From contig DATJVP010000002.1 of the NCBI GenBank assembly GCA_035581425.1, positions 1 to 64,000 on the forward strand: 64,000 nt of DNA, in the 5' to 3' direction. Within the stretch, counting starts at the first letter, position 1; each line of letters starts with the position of its first letter. The translations under genes and the position numbers were made by a program. Source of the stretch: DASZHJ01 sp035581425 (GTDB taxonomy: Bacteria > Pseudomonadota > Alphaproteobacteria > ATCC43930 > CGMCC-115725). The notes below the pieces were generated by a model that saw only the letters and a program-made list of their open reading frames with translations, did not search any database and was not told the origin of the DNA. Of the stretch, positions 25,620-36,515 are shown one piece after another.

Positions 25620-26441
25620 TCAATGCGCGCGCTTGCCGAATCTCCGGTCGCGCCAGGCGATGGCGGCGCGGAGGCCTTGCTTGCGCGCGATCTCCATGAA
25701 CTCACGCTTGTCGATGCTGCCCTCGCCCTCGATCTGCAGATCGATGTCGAGGGCGGCCTCGAGCGCCTCGCCCATGCCCATGATCTCGTAGCTGCGGTTG
25801 ATCGCGCGCTTCGTCTGTCGCAGCACCATCGGATCGATCTGCGCGAGCGATGCCGCGACCGCGAGCGCGCGTTCCAGCACTTGCGCGTCCGGCACGATCT
25901 CGTTGACCAGCCCAAGCGCCTCCGCACGCCGCGCATCGATGGCGTCCTCTCCGGTGAAGAGCAAATGCTTCGCCCGCTTCGGCCCCACGAGCCACGGCAG
26001 CAGCAGCACGACGATCCCCGCGCCGAAGCGGAGCTCGGGCTCACCGAAGACCGCGCCTTCGCCTGCGACGGTGATGTCGCAGGCGAGCATGAGCTCGCAG
26101 GCGCCGGCGAGACAGTGGCCGCGTACGGCTGCGACGGTGGGCTTCGAGTGGTGCCAGAAGCGCATCACCGTATCGAAGTCGTGGCGGAGGATCGGCCGCC
26201 AATCCGCGACGCCGCTGGGCTTGCGCTCGGCCTGCTCCTTGAGGTCGAAGCCGGAGGAGAAGGCGACGCCGGCCCCGGTAACGACGATCGCGCGCACGGC
26301 TTGATCGGCCTCCGCGGCATCGAGCGCCGCATCGATCTCGCGCAGCATCGCCGCGTTGATGGCATTGAGGCGCTCGGGGCGGTTTAGCGTCAGGAGCGCC
26401 ACGGCTCCCCGCACCTCGTATAAGATGGTCTCGTAGCTCAT
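25620..26441 (-). CDS. Enoyl-CoA hydratase/isomerase family (crotonase-fold) enzyme
   Basis: This 273-residue crotonase-superfamily enzyme opens with MSYETILYEVRGAVALLTLN and RPERLNAINAAM, followed by GAGVAFSSGFDLKE (oxyanion-hole loop). RGHCLAGACELMLACD (second oxyanion Gly region) and FGEPELRFGAG come next. The Glu pair of true enoyl-CoA hydratases maps to the CELML and GEPE regions, so hydratase activity is plausible; other crotonase reactions are possible. ATG 26441 is chosen since an extended frame upstream runs antisense through the AMP-ligase. It diverges from that acyl-CoA-ligase gene with 42 bases between, which suggests joint control of an acyl-CoA pathway. Confidence 0.9.
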   Translation of the reverse strand: MSYETILYEVRGAVALLTLNRPERLNAINAAMLREIDAALDAAEADQAVRAIVVTGAGVAFSSGFDLKEQAERKPSGVADWRPILRHDFDTVMRFWHHSKPTVAAVRGHCLAGACELMLACDITVAGEGAVFGEPELRFGAGIVVLLLPWLVGPKRAKHLLFTGEDAIDARRAEALGLVNEIVPDAQVLERALAVAASLAQIDPMVLRQTKRAINRSYEIMGMGEALEAALDIDLQIEGEGSIDKREFMEIARKQGLRAAIAWRDRRFGKRAH

Positions 26442-26483
26442 GCGTTCGCTCCCTCCGTTCGATATCAGTATAGCCGAAGCCCG

Positions 26484-27887
26484 ATGCAGCACCTCTCCCG
26501 CCTCCTCGATGCGCCGCTCGCGGCGAACCCTGATCGGCTGGCGGCCCGCGGCAGCGACGGCGATTTCACTTACGCCGAGCTCGATCGCAGGGCGGCAGCG
26601 CTGGCGCGCGCGCTCACAACGGGCGGCATGAGCGCCGACGAGCCCGTGGCAGTGCGCGTCGGAAACCGCGCCCTCGATCTCGCGGGCTTTCTCGGCATCT
26701 GGCGCGCGGGTGGCGTCGCGGTGCCGATCCATCGGACGACGCCGGAGCGGGTGACGGCGGAACTGCTGCGCCGGAGCGGCGCTCGGTTTCTCGTGGAGTC
26801 CGCGGAGGTCTCGCGGCCCGATCCCCTGCGCGGCCCACCTGTACCGCGAGCGCTCCTCACGGGAGCCGCGCTGGTCATCTTTACCTCCGGCACCACCGGG
26901 ACGCCCAAGGGCGTGGTGCTGACCCACGCGGGCTTCGCGGGTAAGCTCGCGACGATCGACAGCGTCTTCCCGTTCCCCGCGGAGACGCGGACGCTCCTCC
27001 TCCTGCAGCTCACTTTCAGCTTCGGACAATGGGTGTCGCTACTGACGCTCCACCACGGCGGCACGCTGGTGCTGCACGAGCGCTTCGAAGTGGAGCGCGC
27101 GCTCGCGGCCCTCGCCGAGGAGCGCATCGAGCGGCTCGGCATCGTCCCCACCATGATGCGGGCGTTGTTTCCCTTGCTTGCGGGATCGGAAATTTCCCGC
27201 GACGGCATTCCCCGGCTTTTCATGGCCGGCGGCGAGACCATGGCGGCGGGGCTGTCGCGCGCCTGGCGTGCGGCGCTGCCGGAAGCGGCGCTTGCGGACA
27301 TCTATGGCCTCACGGAGACCAGCACCTGCGATTTCTTCCTGCCATCTGCGGATCAGGACCGTTTTCCCGGCACCATCGGCACGCCGATGCCGCAGGTCGA
27401 CTACACGCTCTTCGAGGGCGAGCTCGCGATCAGGACGCCCTTCGTCATGGCTGGCTACCTCGACGAGCCCGAGCTCACCGCATCCGCCTTCCGGGACGGT
27501 TATTTCCGGACCGGCGACCTCGCGGAGCGCACGCAAGAGGGCCGGGTGCGCCTCGTCGGGCGCGCGAAGGAGCTGATCCACCGCGCTGGCAACAAGGTAT
27601 CGCCGCTCGAGGTCGAGCGGGTGTTCCTCGAGCACCCGGAAATCCAAGAGGCGCTCGCGACCGGACTTCCCGATCCGCGTCTCGGCGAGGCGATCCACCT
27701 GCTGATCGTACCCGCGGCAGGAGCGTCGCCGCGCCCCCAGGAGCTCCGCGCCTGGGCCGCCTCAAGGCTCGAGCGCTACAAACTTCCGGATGCGATCCAC
27801 TTCGGCAGCGCGATCCCGTTGGGGCGCACCGGCAAGGCCGACCGCGTGGCGCTCAGAACCTCACTCCAGGACGCCGCGAAGAAATGA
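26484..27887 (+). CDS. AMP-forming acyl-CoA synthetase/ligase
   Basis: This 467-residue adenylate-forming enzyme is short for the family, with N-terminal elements compressed. All key motifs are intact: FTSGTTGTPKGVVLTH (ATP phosphate loop), DIYGLTETST, the YFRTGDLAE hinge region, GRAKELIHRAGNKVSPLEVE and a C-terminal catalytic lysine in LGRTGKADR. It should activate a carboxylic acid to the acyl-AMP and probably its CoA thioester; the acid is unknown. The stop overlaps the ATG of the photolyase gene (ATGA). It is divergent from an enoyl-CoA hydratase-like gene and may act with it. Confidence 0.9.
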   Translation: MQHLSRLLDAPLAANPDRLAARGSDGDFTYAELDRRAAALARALTTGGMSADEPVAVRVGNRALDLAGFLGIWRAGGVAVPIHRTTPERVTAELLRRSGARFLVESAEVSRPDPLRGPPVPRALLTGAALVIFTSGTTGTPKGVVLTHAGFAGKLATIDSVFPFPAETRTLLLLQLTFSFGQWVSLLTLHHGGTLVLHERFEVERALAALAEERIERLGIVPTMMRALFPLLAGSEISRDGIPRLFMAGGETMAAGLSRAWRAALPEAALADIYGLTETSTCDFFLPSADQDRFPGTIGTPMPQVDYTLFEGELAIRTPFVMAGYLDEPELTASAFRDGYFRTGDLAERTQEGRVRLVGRAKELIHRAGNKVSPLEVERVFLEHPEIQEALATGLPDPRLGEAIHLLIVPAAGASPRPQELRAWAASRLERYKLPDAIHFGSAIPLGRTGKADRVALRTSLQDAAKK

Positions 27888-29254
27888 CCGCGCCGGCGCT
27901 GGTCTGGTTTCGCGACGATCTCCGCGTCTCCGACCACCCCGCACTTGCGACCGCCGCGAGGAGTGGCCGGCCCGTGCTTGCGGCCTATGTGCTCGACGAG
28001 AAGAGCGAGCGTCCGCTCGGCGGCGCTGCCCGCTGGTGGCTTGCCGGGAGTCTCGAAGCGCTGGCGGCGGATTTGCGCGTGCTCGGAGTGTCCTTGGTGC
28101 TGCGGCGCGGGCGCGCCGATGTCGAGATCGCCGCCCTCGCGCGCGAGAGCGGTGCCGCTGCCGTCCATTGGAACCGCCGCTACCGGCAGGCGGCAGCGGC
28201 TCTCGACGACGAGCTTGCTGCGCGGTTGCGTTGTGAGGGCGTTGCCGTCGAGGTGCATGAGGGCGATCTCCTCTTCGAGCCGGCTGCGATCCGCAGCGGA
28301 AGCGGCGAGCCCTATCAAATGTTCACCCCGTTCTGGCGCGCCTGCCTTGCTGCGTCCCCACCGGCACGGCCGGTACCGGGACCGAAGCGCCTCACTGCGC
28401 ATACGCCTGCTCTCGCGAGCGCGACGCTCGCGGAGTGGAGGCTGCGACCGAGCGCGCCCGATTGGGCGGCGGGGCTTCGCGCGGCCTGGACTCCCGGCGA
28501 GCGCGCGGCGCGGCGTCGCCTGCGGAGATTTCTCGAGCGCGGCCTCGCGAGGTATGCGCGCGAGCGCGACTATCCCGCGAAGGCTGCGACTTCCGGACTC
28601 TCGCCATATCTGCGCTGGGGCGAGATCAGCCCGCGCCAGGTCTGGCACGCCGTCGCAGCCGAAGGCGTCGACGCAGCGTTCCTGCGTGAGCTCGGCTGGC
28701 GCGAGTTCGCGGCGCATGTGCTCTGGCGCGCGCCCGATCTCGCGACGACGCCACTGCGCCCGGAATACGCGCGCTTTCCCTGGCGGAGCGACGCGCGGGC
28801 GCTTACCGCCTGGCAGCGCGGCCGGACGGGATATCCGCTGATCGACGCCGGCATGCGCGAGCTCTGGTCGACCGGGGTCATGCACAATCGCGTGCGCATG
28901 GCCGCCGCGAGCTTTCTCGTGAAACACCTGCTCCTGCCGTGGCAGGTGGGCGAGGCCTGGTTCTGGGACACGCTCATCGATGCCGACCACGCCAGCAATC
29001 CCTTGAACTGGCAGTGGGTTGCAGGTTGCGGCATCGATGCAGCACCCTATTTCCGCATTTTCAATCCAGTGCTGCAGGCCCGTAAATTCGATCCCGACGG
29101 CGCATATATCAGGCGCTGGGTCCCGAAGCTCGCGTCTCTGAGCGTGCGCGAGATCCACGCGCCCTCGGCGGTGCCGGGCTATCCCCCGCCGGTCGTCGAC
29201 CACGCCTCGGCGCGGCAGCGGGCCTTGGTGGCGCTGGCGAGGCTCCGACATTGA
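27884..29254 (+). CDS. phrB: Class I CPD-type deoxyribodipyrimidine photolyase
   Basis: This 456-residue flavoprotein uses blue or near-UV light to reverse cyclobutane pyrimidine dimers. The N-terminal alpha/beta antenna domain begins ALVWFRDDLRVSDHPAL, and the helical FAD domain has LSPYLRWGEISPRQVW and ELGWREFAAHVLW. WSTGVMHNRVRMAAASFLVKHLLLPW and DADHASNPLNWQWVAGCG, which line the FAD and lesion pocket, follow. The start codon overlaps the AMP-ligase stop (ATGA), so the two are co-translated, which is unexpected functionally. Confidence 0.95.
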   Translation: MTAPALVWFRDDLRVSDHPALATAARSGRPVLAAYVLDEKSERPLGGAARWWLAGSLEALAADLRVLGVSLVLRRGRADVEIAALARESGAAAVHWNRRYRQAAAALDDELAARLRCEGVAVEVHEGDLLFEPAAIRSGSGEPYQMFTPFWRACLAASPPARPVPGPKRLTAHTPALASATLAEWRLRPSAPDWAAGLRAAWTPGERAARRRLRRFLERGLARYARERDYPAKAATSGLSPYLRWGEISPRQVWHAVAAEGVDAAFLRELGWREFAAHVLWRAPDLATTPLRPEYARFPWRSDARALTAWQRGRTGYPLIDAGMRELWSTGVMHNRVRMAAASFLVKHLLLPWQVGEAWFWDTLIDADHASNPLNWQWVAGCGIDAAPYFRIFNPVLQARKFDPDGAYIRRWVPKLASLSVREIHAPSAVPGYPPPVVDHASARQRALVALARLRH

Positions 29255-29316
29255 CGGCGAAGCCCTTGGTTTCTATGTTCTGGTTAGGGCCCAGGACCCG
29301 TTCGCGGAGTGGTTTC

Positions 29317-29616
29317 ATGACGCGTTCCGTTTCTCGCCGCCGGTTTCTCGGCAGCAGCGCACTCGCCGGCATCGGCGCCGGCGCACTCGTATTGGCGGCC
29401 GGCAGGGCGCAGGCCGCGCTCAAGCTGAGCCCCATGGATGCCGAGACGCATACCGCCTACCGCAATGCCTGCGGCGGGCCCGAGGTTCGCGCCTATCACG
29501 ACCAGCTCCTCGCGGAGGCGCGCACGAAGCTCGCGGGTACCATGGGCGATAAGGACCTCGACGCCGCGCTCGCGGCCCTCACCTGCCCGATCTGCGGTTG
29601 CCGACTCGAAGGCTGA
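29317..29616 (+). CDS. Small Tat-exported protein with C-terminal CPICGC motif
   Basis: This 99-residue product carries a twin-arginine signal (SRRRFLGSSALAGIGAGALV, then A-A-G-R-A-Q-A) of about 33 residues. The mature part is a short helical protein with a cysteine early (YRNACGG) and a C-terminal CPICGCRLEG. Tat export suggests folding or cofactor binding before export, and the CxxCxC pattern could bind zinc, copper or an Fe-S unit. No known family is recognised. It lies between the photolyase and the creatininase-family gene on the same strand. Confidence 0.7.
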   Translation: MTRSVSRRRFLGSSALAGIGAGALVLAAGRAQAALKLSPMDAETHTAYRNACGGPEVRAYHDQLLAEARTKLAGTMGDKDLDAALAALTCPICGCRLEG

Positions 29617-29671
29617 TCGCCGAAGACGGCGTCGATCCGACATTGCTACACGCTGCCGGGGGGAACCGCGG

Positions 29672-30418
29672 ATGAACCTTCACTTGCAGACGTGGCGAGA
29701 AGTCGAGGCCTATCTCACCCGCTCCAAAGGCGTCATCCTCCCGATCGGCTCGACGGAGCAGCACGGGCCCAACGGGCTCATTGGGACGGACGCGATCTGC
29801 GCGGAGGTGATCGCGCGTGGCGTTGGCGACAAGACCGGCGCGATGGTCGGGCCCACTATCAATGTCGGCATGGCGCAGCACCATCTGGCTTTCGCGGGCT
29901 CGATGACGCTCCGGCCCTCGACCTTGATCGCGCTCATCCACGACTACCTCACCTCGCTGGCGCGTCACGGCTTCGAACGCTTCTATTTCATCAATGGGCA
30001 CGGCGGCAACGTCGCGACCGTCACCGCCGCTTTCTCCGAGGTCTACGCGACGGCCTCGATGCGCCCCGGCACCAACGCGCCCTCGGTCCGCTGCAGGCTC
30101 AAGAATTGGTGGGAAAGCGCGGGCGTCAAGGCGCTCTCGCGCGAGCTCTTCGCCGACCGCGAGGGGAGCCACGCGACGCCGAGCGAGGTCTCCGTCACCT
30201 TCTATGCCCATCCCGAGGCGATCAAGCACGCGGCGATGCAGCCCGTGAGTTCGAAGGCGCGCGACTTCGCCGATGCCGACGACTATCGACGGCTCTTTCC
30301 CGACGGCCGCATCGGCTCCGACCCCTCGCTCGCAAAGCCTGAGCACGGCAAGCGCTTCGTCGAGACGGCGGTCGAGGATATCGCCGAGGACTACCTCGCC
30401 TTTGTCGGCCAGGCCTGA
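29672..30418 (+). CDS. Creatininase-family metallohydrolase
   Basis: The 248-residue creatininase-fold enzyme shows the binuclear metal motif PIGSTEQHGPNGLIGTDA (Glu, His, Asp), MAQHHLAFAGS, the FINGHGGNVAT loop and a later Glu in the GSHATPSEVS segment. Members hydrolyse cyclic or linear amide bonds (creatinine, formamides, or peptides in cofactor maturation as in MftE). The substrate here is unknown. It is followed 30 bases downstream by an AMP-ligase-like gene, so an amide- or carboxylate-handling pathway is possible. Confidence 0.88.
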   Translation: MNLHLQTWREVEAYLTRSKGVILPIGSTEQHGPNGLIGTDAICAEVIARGVGDKTGAMVGPTINVGMAQHHLAFAGSMTLRPSTLIALIHDYLTSLARHGFERFYFINGHGGNVATVTAAFSEVYATASMRPGTNAPSVRCRLKNWWESAGVKALSRELFADREGSHATPSEVSVTFYAHPEAIKHAAMQPVSSKARDFADADDYRRLFPDGRIGSDPSLAKPEHGKRFVETAVEDIAEDYLAFVGQA

Positions 30419-30448
30419 CCGCGACCGGACAATGGGGCCGGCGGTGCC

Positions 30449-31903
30449 ATGACCGTCGAGTACCTGGAGTTCCATTCCGTCGAGCGCCCGCATGCGGCGG
30501 CGGTGATCCTCAACGGAGCACCCATCACCTTCGCGCAGCTCGCGACGGATGTCGCGCGCGCTGCTCAGGGGCTGCGGCGCCTCGGCGTCGGGCGCGGGAC
30601 CACGGTCGCGATCGAGCATCCCGACGTCTTTACGCACTGGGTGCTGCTGCTGGCGGCCGAGCGGGTCGGCGCCTGCAGCCTCTCCTGGATCGCGGACGAG
30701 ACGCGCGGGGAGATGCCGTTTCTCGCCCGAGCCGACGTCGTGCTCTCACGGCAGCCCCCGCCCGCGGAATGGATGAGCCGGCACCGCGCGATATCCGATG
30801 AGTGGATGCGCGAGGTGGCGGCGCTCCCAGAAATCGACCCCGAGCCCGCGGTGGAGTGGGCGCCGGAGCAGCGGCTTCGTCTCCTGCGGAGCGCAGGGAC
30901 GTCGGGAATTTCCATGCAGCTCCCGATTACGCGCCGGCTGCACGATGCAAGGGTCGCGACCTGGACCTGGCTCGCGGGCCTCACACGGCGCAGCCGGCTC
31001 CTCGTGAACCTGCCCTTCACCGTCGGCGGCTCGCATTCGAGCGCCACCGCGGTGCTGCGGATCGGCGGAACCGTCGTGATCGAGCCCACGCTCCGCGTCT
31101 ACGAGGCGGTCGCCGCACGAGGGATTACGCTCGCGGTGCTGCCGCCGCTCCAGCTCAAGCGCATGCTCGACGCGATGCCGCCGGAGTTCGCGAAGCCCGC
31201 GGAGCTCTCGGTCTTCTGCTTCGGAGCACCGCTCTCGCGAAGCCTTGCCGAGCGCACGCTCGCGCGCATCGCGACCGACGTCATCGATCTCTATGGCTCC
31301 AATGAGTCCGGCTTCATCTCCGCCCGGCGTCCGGCGCGCGAGGAGGGCTTCGGCCATGTCCTTCCGGGGAACGAGGTCGAGATTCTCGGCGGCGACGGGC
31401 GGGCGCTGCCCTTCGGTCACGCCGGGCGGATTCGAGTGCGCAGCGACTGGCTGGTCTCCGGCTATCTCGGCGATGCGGAGGCGAGCGCGCGGGTTTTCAG
31501 GGATGGCTGGTTCTACCCGACCGACGCCGCCATCCTGCACGGACCCCAGGCGCTCCAGGTGCTGGGGCGGGCAGACGAGGTCATCAACATCGGCTGGGTG
31601 AAACTCGCCCCCGAGAGCGTCGAGGCGCAGCTCCTGCGCCAAGTGCCGGCGGGCGATGCCGGCGTCTGCTCCCTGCCCAACCGCGACGGGATCGAGGAGG
31701 TCTGCGTTGCCGTGACCTCGCCGCGTGTCGACGACCGCGAACTCGGACGCCTCGTCACAGCGGCCTTCGCGGGCCTGCAGTTCGGCCGCATCCACGTGGT
31801 GGTGCTCGAGCGCATCCCCCGCGACGAGGGCGGGAGAATCCTGCGGACTGCACTCAAGGAAGCCGTCGCCAGCGCAGCGCCGCTCCCACCGCCGCAAACT
31901 TAG
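30449..31903 (+). CDS. AMP-ligase-fold protein with degenerate ATP-binding motifs
   Basis: The 484-residue protein has the overall ANL-ligase plan: EYLEFHSVERPHAAAVILNG at the N-terminus, IDLYGSNESGFIS, a GWFYPTDAAIL hinge region and the C-terminal lid with GRADEVINIGWVKLAPESVEAQ. However, the phosphate loop reads LLRSAGTSGISMQLPITR instead of the usual TSGTTGxPKG, losing the lysine. The C-terminal catalytic lysine region reads DEGGRILRTALK, with Gly-Arg in the usual Lys-x-x-Arg spacing. It may be an altered or inactive adenylating enzyme, or use a different substrate. It follows the creatininase-family gene in the same direction. Confidence 0.82.
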   Translation: MTVEYLEFHSVERPHAAAVILNGAPITFAQLATDVARAAQGLRRLGVGRGTTVAIEHPDVFTHWVLLLAAERVGACSLSWIADETRGEMPFLARADVVLSRQPPPAEWMSRHRAISDEWMREVAALPEIDPEPAVEWAPEQRLRLLRSAGTSGISMQLPITRRLHDARVATWTWLAGLTRRSRLLVNLPFTVGGSHSSATAVLRIGGTVVIEPTLRVYEAVAARGITLAVLPPLQLKRMLDAMPPEFAKPAELSVFCFGAPLSRSLAERTLARIATDVIDLYGSNESGFISARRPAREEGFGHVLPGNEVEILGGDGRALPFGHAGRIRVRSDWLVSGYLGDAEASARVFRDGWFYPTDAAILHGPQALQVLGRADEVINIGWVKLAPESVEAQLLRQVPAGDAGVCSLPNRDGIEEVCVAVTSPRVDDRELGRLVTAAFAGLQFGRIHVVVLERIPRDEGGRILRTALKEAVASAAPLPPPQT

Positions 31904-31965
31904 GCGGTGCCAGCGGGAGCCGTTCTGACCTAAAATCTCAGCCCAGCATCGTGCACGAGGCCCCC

Positions 31966-32475
31966 ATGGCGAAGCCCCGCCGCGCCGCGCAACCCGCTTT
32001 CCCCGCCGAGCGCCACGACCACGAGAGCTGCGTCGAGACCGCGCTCGATCGGGCGGCGGCGCTCTGCGAGCGTCGGGGCGCGCGGCTCACGGATCTGCGT
32101 CGGGAGGTGCTGGCTCTCGTCTGGCAGGGTCACGAGCCCGTCGGCGCCTATCACCTGCTGGACGAGCTCAAGCGCCGCCATCCCGGAGCAGCGCCGCCCA
32201 CCGTCTACCGCGCGCTCGAGTTCCTGATGCAGCAGGGCCTCATCCATCGGATCGAGTCGCTCAACGCCTATGTCGGCTGCGATCGTCCGGACGCGCCGCA
32301 TGCAAGCCAATTCCTGATCTGCACCTCCTGCGGCACCAGCGCGGAGCTCGAGGACCTCGGGATCGCCGGCGCCGTCGGCCGCCGTGCGACCGAACTCGGA
32401 TTCGAGGTTGCGAGCCAGACCATCGAGGTCCGCGGCCTCTGTCCGCGCTGCCGCGAGCGGCAACGGACGAACTGA
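31966..32475 (+). CDS. zur: Fur-family regulator, Zur-like
   Basis: The 169-residue Fur-family repressor has a winged-helix domain (RGARLTDLRREVLALVW, AYHLLDELKRRHPGAAPPTVYRAL) and a dimerisation domain. The structural zinc site CTSCG ... CPRC is near the C-terminus, and a basic N-terminal tail contains HDHESC. Length and motif order resemble Zur, the zinc-uptake repressor, more than Fur, but metal specificity is inferred. ATG 31966 is used; a GTG at 31951 is possible. No zinc transporter gene lies beside it. Confidence 0.85.
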   Translation: MAKPRRAAQPAFPAERHDHESCVETALDRAAALCERRGARLTDLRREVLALVWQGHEPVGAYHLLDELKRRHPGAAPPTVYRALEFLMQQGLIHRIESLNAYVGCDRPDAPHASQFLICTSCGTSAELEDLGIAGAVGRRATELGFEVASQTIEVRGLCPRCRERQRTN

Positions 32476-32482
32476 GCCGGCA

Positions 32483-33820
32483 TCACTCCACGAGCTTTGC
32501 GATCGGACCGCCGGTCGGTAGCTGCCCTGCGCTGCAGGTGGTGCGCAGCACAGAGCTCGGATTGAGCCGAATGTCGTGGGCAACTACCGTGAGGCAGAAG
32601 CTCGAGTTTGTGGTGGTGCCGCCGTAATAGAGCTGCTGCGTCGGCAGATAGACGGCGCCGCTGATGACGATTGTGGCGCCGCCATCGCCCGCCACAGAGC
32701 CGCCGAGATCGGCCTCTTGCCCCGCGGGAGTGCTGCGGTCGCCGAAGATCGCGATCCCCTTGGTATTGCCGGTCATGGGCGCACTGATCTGCAAGCTCGA
32801 GCCTGCGTCGACCTTGAGGGTGGCGTAATTCGTGCCGCCGGGCGAGCTCGTGAGCACGATGGTGACGCCGCCGCTGTCGCTGGAGATCGTGGCGCCGTTC
32901 TCGACGTGAAAGTTGCCGCCTTCGACGAAATAGGTCCCGGCGCGCAGATTGACCATGGAGCCGCTCGGAAAATCCATGCCGTTGCAGTATGTCCCCGGCG
33001 AGAGCTGGGTCGGCGACGGCAGCAGAGGGTTACTCTGCGCGGGCGCGACGTAGCCGTTGTTGGTGCAGCCCGAGCCCGATGGCGTCGGCATCGCGACGTT
33101 GGCATAGGGGTCCGCGGCTGCGGCGGCATTGCTGACGGCGGCCGGAGCCTTGGTGGGCCGCACGGTTCCGAGATTGGCGATGGTGCCGCTCGTGGTCACG
33201 GTGTCGGCGGTGATCGAGGCCGCGGTCGAGACCAGCATCGAGCCCGAGCCGGCGGCGTCGTCATAGACGCTGCATCCGCTGGCATCGATCGAGGCGGAGC
33301 CCAGGAGGTCGATGCCGACGCCGCTCGCCCTGTCGAGCGACAGGATGCAATTGCCGCCCGACCCCGAGGTGATCGCGACCGCGCGCGCGGCGATCGTGGG
33401 CGCGGTGCTCAGGAAGAGGCCGGAGATCGCAAGCGTCTGCGGCTGCGCGACGATCACCTCGACCGCAGTCGAGTCCGAGGTGTGGGTCCCGGATTTGGGC
33501 GGCTGATTCACCGTGACGGTGACGCCGTCGCCGCCGTTCATGAAGTGATACTTGGCGGCAACCGCGCGCGCCTCCGTGGTGATGCTGCCGCCCGCACTCT
33601 GCCCGACCACGGCGCTGAAGGCTGCGGCGTCCGCAGCGGCCTGCATCGCGCGCTTCGTCTTGTACCAATCCGCACCCTCGGTCGCGAGACCCGCGAGGCC
33701 GAGGATGCCCGTCATGGAGATCGCGACCAGGACCGCGGTGCCGCCGCGACGGTCGCGGCGAAGCAAGCGCGCGAGGTTTCGGCCGCTCCGGAGAGCGGAA
33801 TCGGCGGTTGAGACGATCAT
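32483..33820 (-). CDS. TadG-like pilus-assembly/envelope protein
   Basis: The 445-residue protein has the TadE/G signature at the N-terminus: a basic segment RRDRRGGTAVLVAIS, a membrane helix, then GLATEGADWYKTKRAMQAAADAAAFSAVV. A Ser/Thr/Gly-rich beta-rich remainder ends with several cysteines. TadE/F/G proteins are pseudopilin-like envelope components of Tad pili; TadG-type proteins carry a large exported domain. It lies 11 kb from the Tad locus, alone, on the opposite strand. The stop is 8 bases from the convergent Zur-like gene. Upstream, 33821-34015 is relatively AT-rich and probably holds the promoter. Confidence 0.82.
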   Translation of the reverse strand: MIVSTADSALRSGRNLARLLRRDRRGGTAVLVAISMTGILGLAGLATEGADWYKTKRAMQAAADAAAFSAVVGQSAGGSITTEARAVAAKYHFMNGGDGVTVTVNQPPKSGTHTSDSTAVEVIVAQPQTLAISGLFLSTAPTIAARAVAITSGSGGNCILSLDRASGVGIDLLGSASIDASGCSVYDDAAGSGSMLVSTAASITADTVTTSGTIANLGTVRPTKAPAAVSNAAAAADPYANVAMPTPSGSGCTNNGYVAPAQSNPLLPSPTQLSPGTYCNGMDFPSGSMVNLRAGTYFVEGGNFHVENGATISSDSGGVTIVLTSSPGGTNYATLKVDAGSSLQISAPMTGNTKGIAIFGDRSTPAGQEADLGGSVAGDGGATIVISGAVYLPTQQLYYGGTTTNSSFCLTVVAHDIRLNPSSVLRTTCSAGQLPTGGPIAKLVE

Positions 33821-34015
33821 CGGGCTGACCCTCGCTCACAATGTTCTTGTCGCTCGTAAGACGCAGCTCGCGGCATTTCGGGTCATGCCGGCATCGTCAT
33901 TTCGAGGATCTCGGGGACCGTTTTACTTAAGATCCGCTAGGTATCAAGAACAACACCCCTGCGTCACCGAGTTGTTACAAAGGATTTTAAATAAAAGCTC
34001 GCGATCGCACCGACC

Positions 34016-36303
<2,288 letters not shown>

Positions 36304-36365
36304 CTAAGCGGGTTGCGAGGAGATCCGGGGCTTGGGGTTCGAGCTTGGCTCTCCGACGAGCCGCG

Positions 36366-36461
36366 ATTCCGTTCCCTACGCCGGCACGATCCGGATCAGG
36401 TTCTAAGGGTTTCCGCGGATCGAGCGGTATCTCAGCCCCTTGCCGGGGCTCCCCTTGGAAT
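36366..36461 (-). promoter_or_regulatory. TPP riboswitch (THI element) of thiC
   Basis: On the minus strand the leader contains the conserved core in order: GGGGAGCC, GGGCTGAGATACC, ACCCTTAGAACCTGAT, CCGGAT and GCCGGCGTAGGGAA. ATTCC at 36461-36457 can pair with GGAAT at 36370-36366 to close P1. It lies about 78 bases before the thiC ATG, a distance suited to thiamine-pyrophosphate control of translation or termination. No T-run terminator is seen before the ATG, so translational control is more likely. Confidence 0.97.
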
Positions 36462-36468
36462 GAGCTTG

Positions 36469-36498
36469 AGTATCTTGGCCGAAGCGGGCCTGCGTCAA
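36469..36498 (-). promoter_or_regulatory. Promoter of thiC-nudix
   Basis: A TTGACG -35 box (36498-36493) and a GATACT -10 box (36474-36469) are separated by 18 bases on the minus strand. The predicted start of transcription falls at about 36462, exactly at the first pairing base of the TPP riboswitch, which supports the call. Confidence 0.7.
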
Positions 36499-36515
36499 GG
36501 GCCGCGCTCGGCGCC

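Noticed and set aside
25620..27029. 469-residue form of the enoyl-CoA hydratase
   Set aside because: The N-terminal 196 residues are antisense to the AMP-ligase and have no crotonase features; the family start is ATG 26441.
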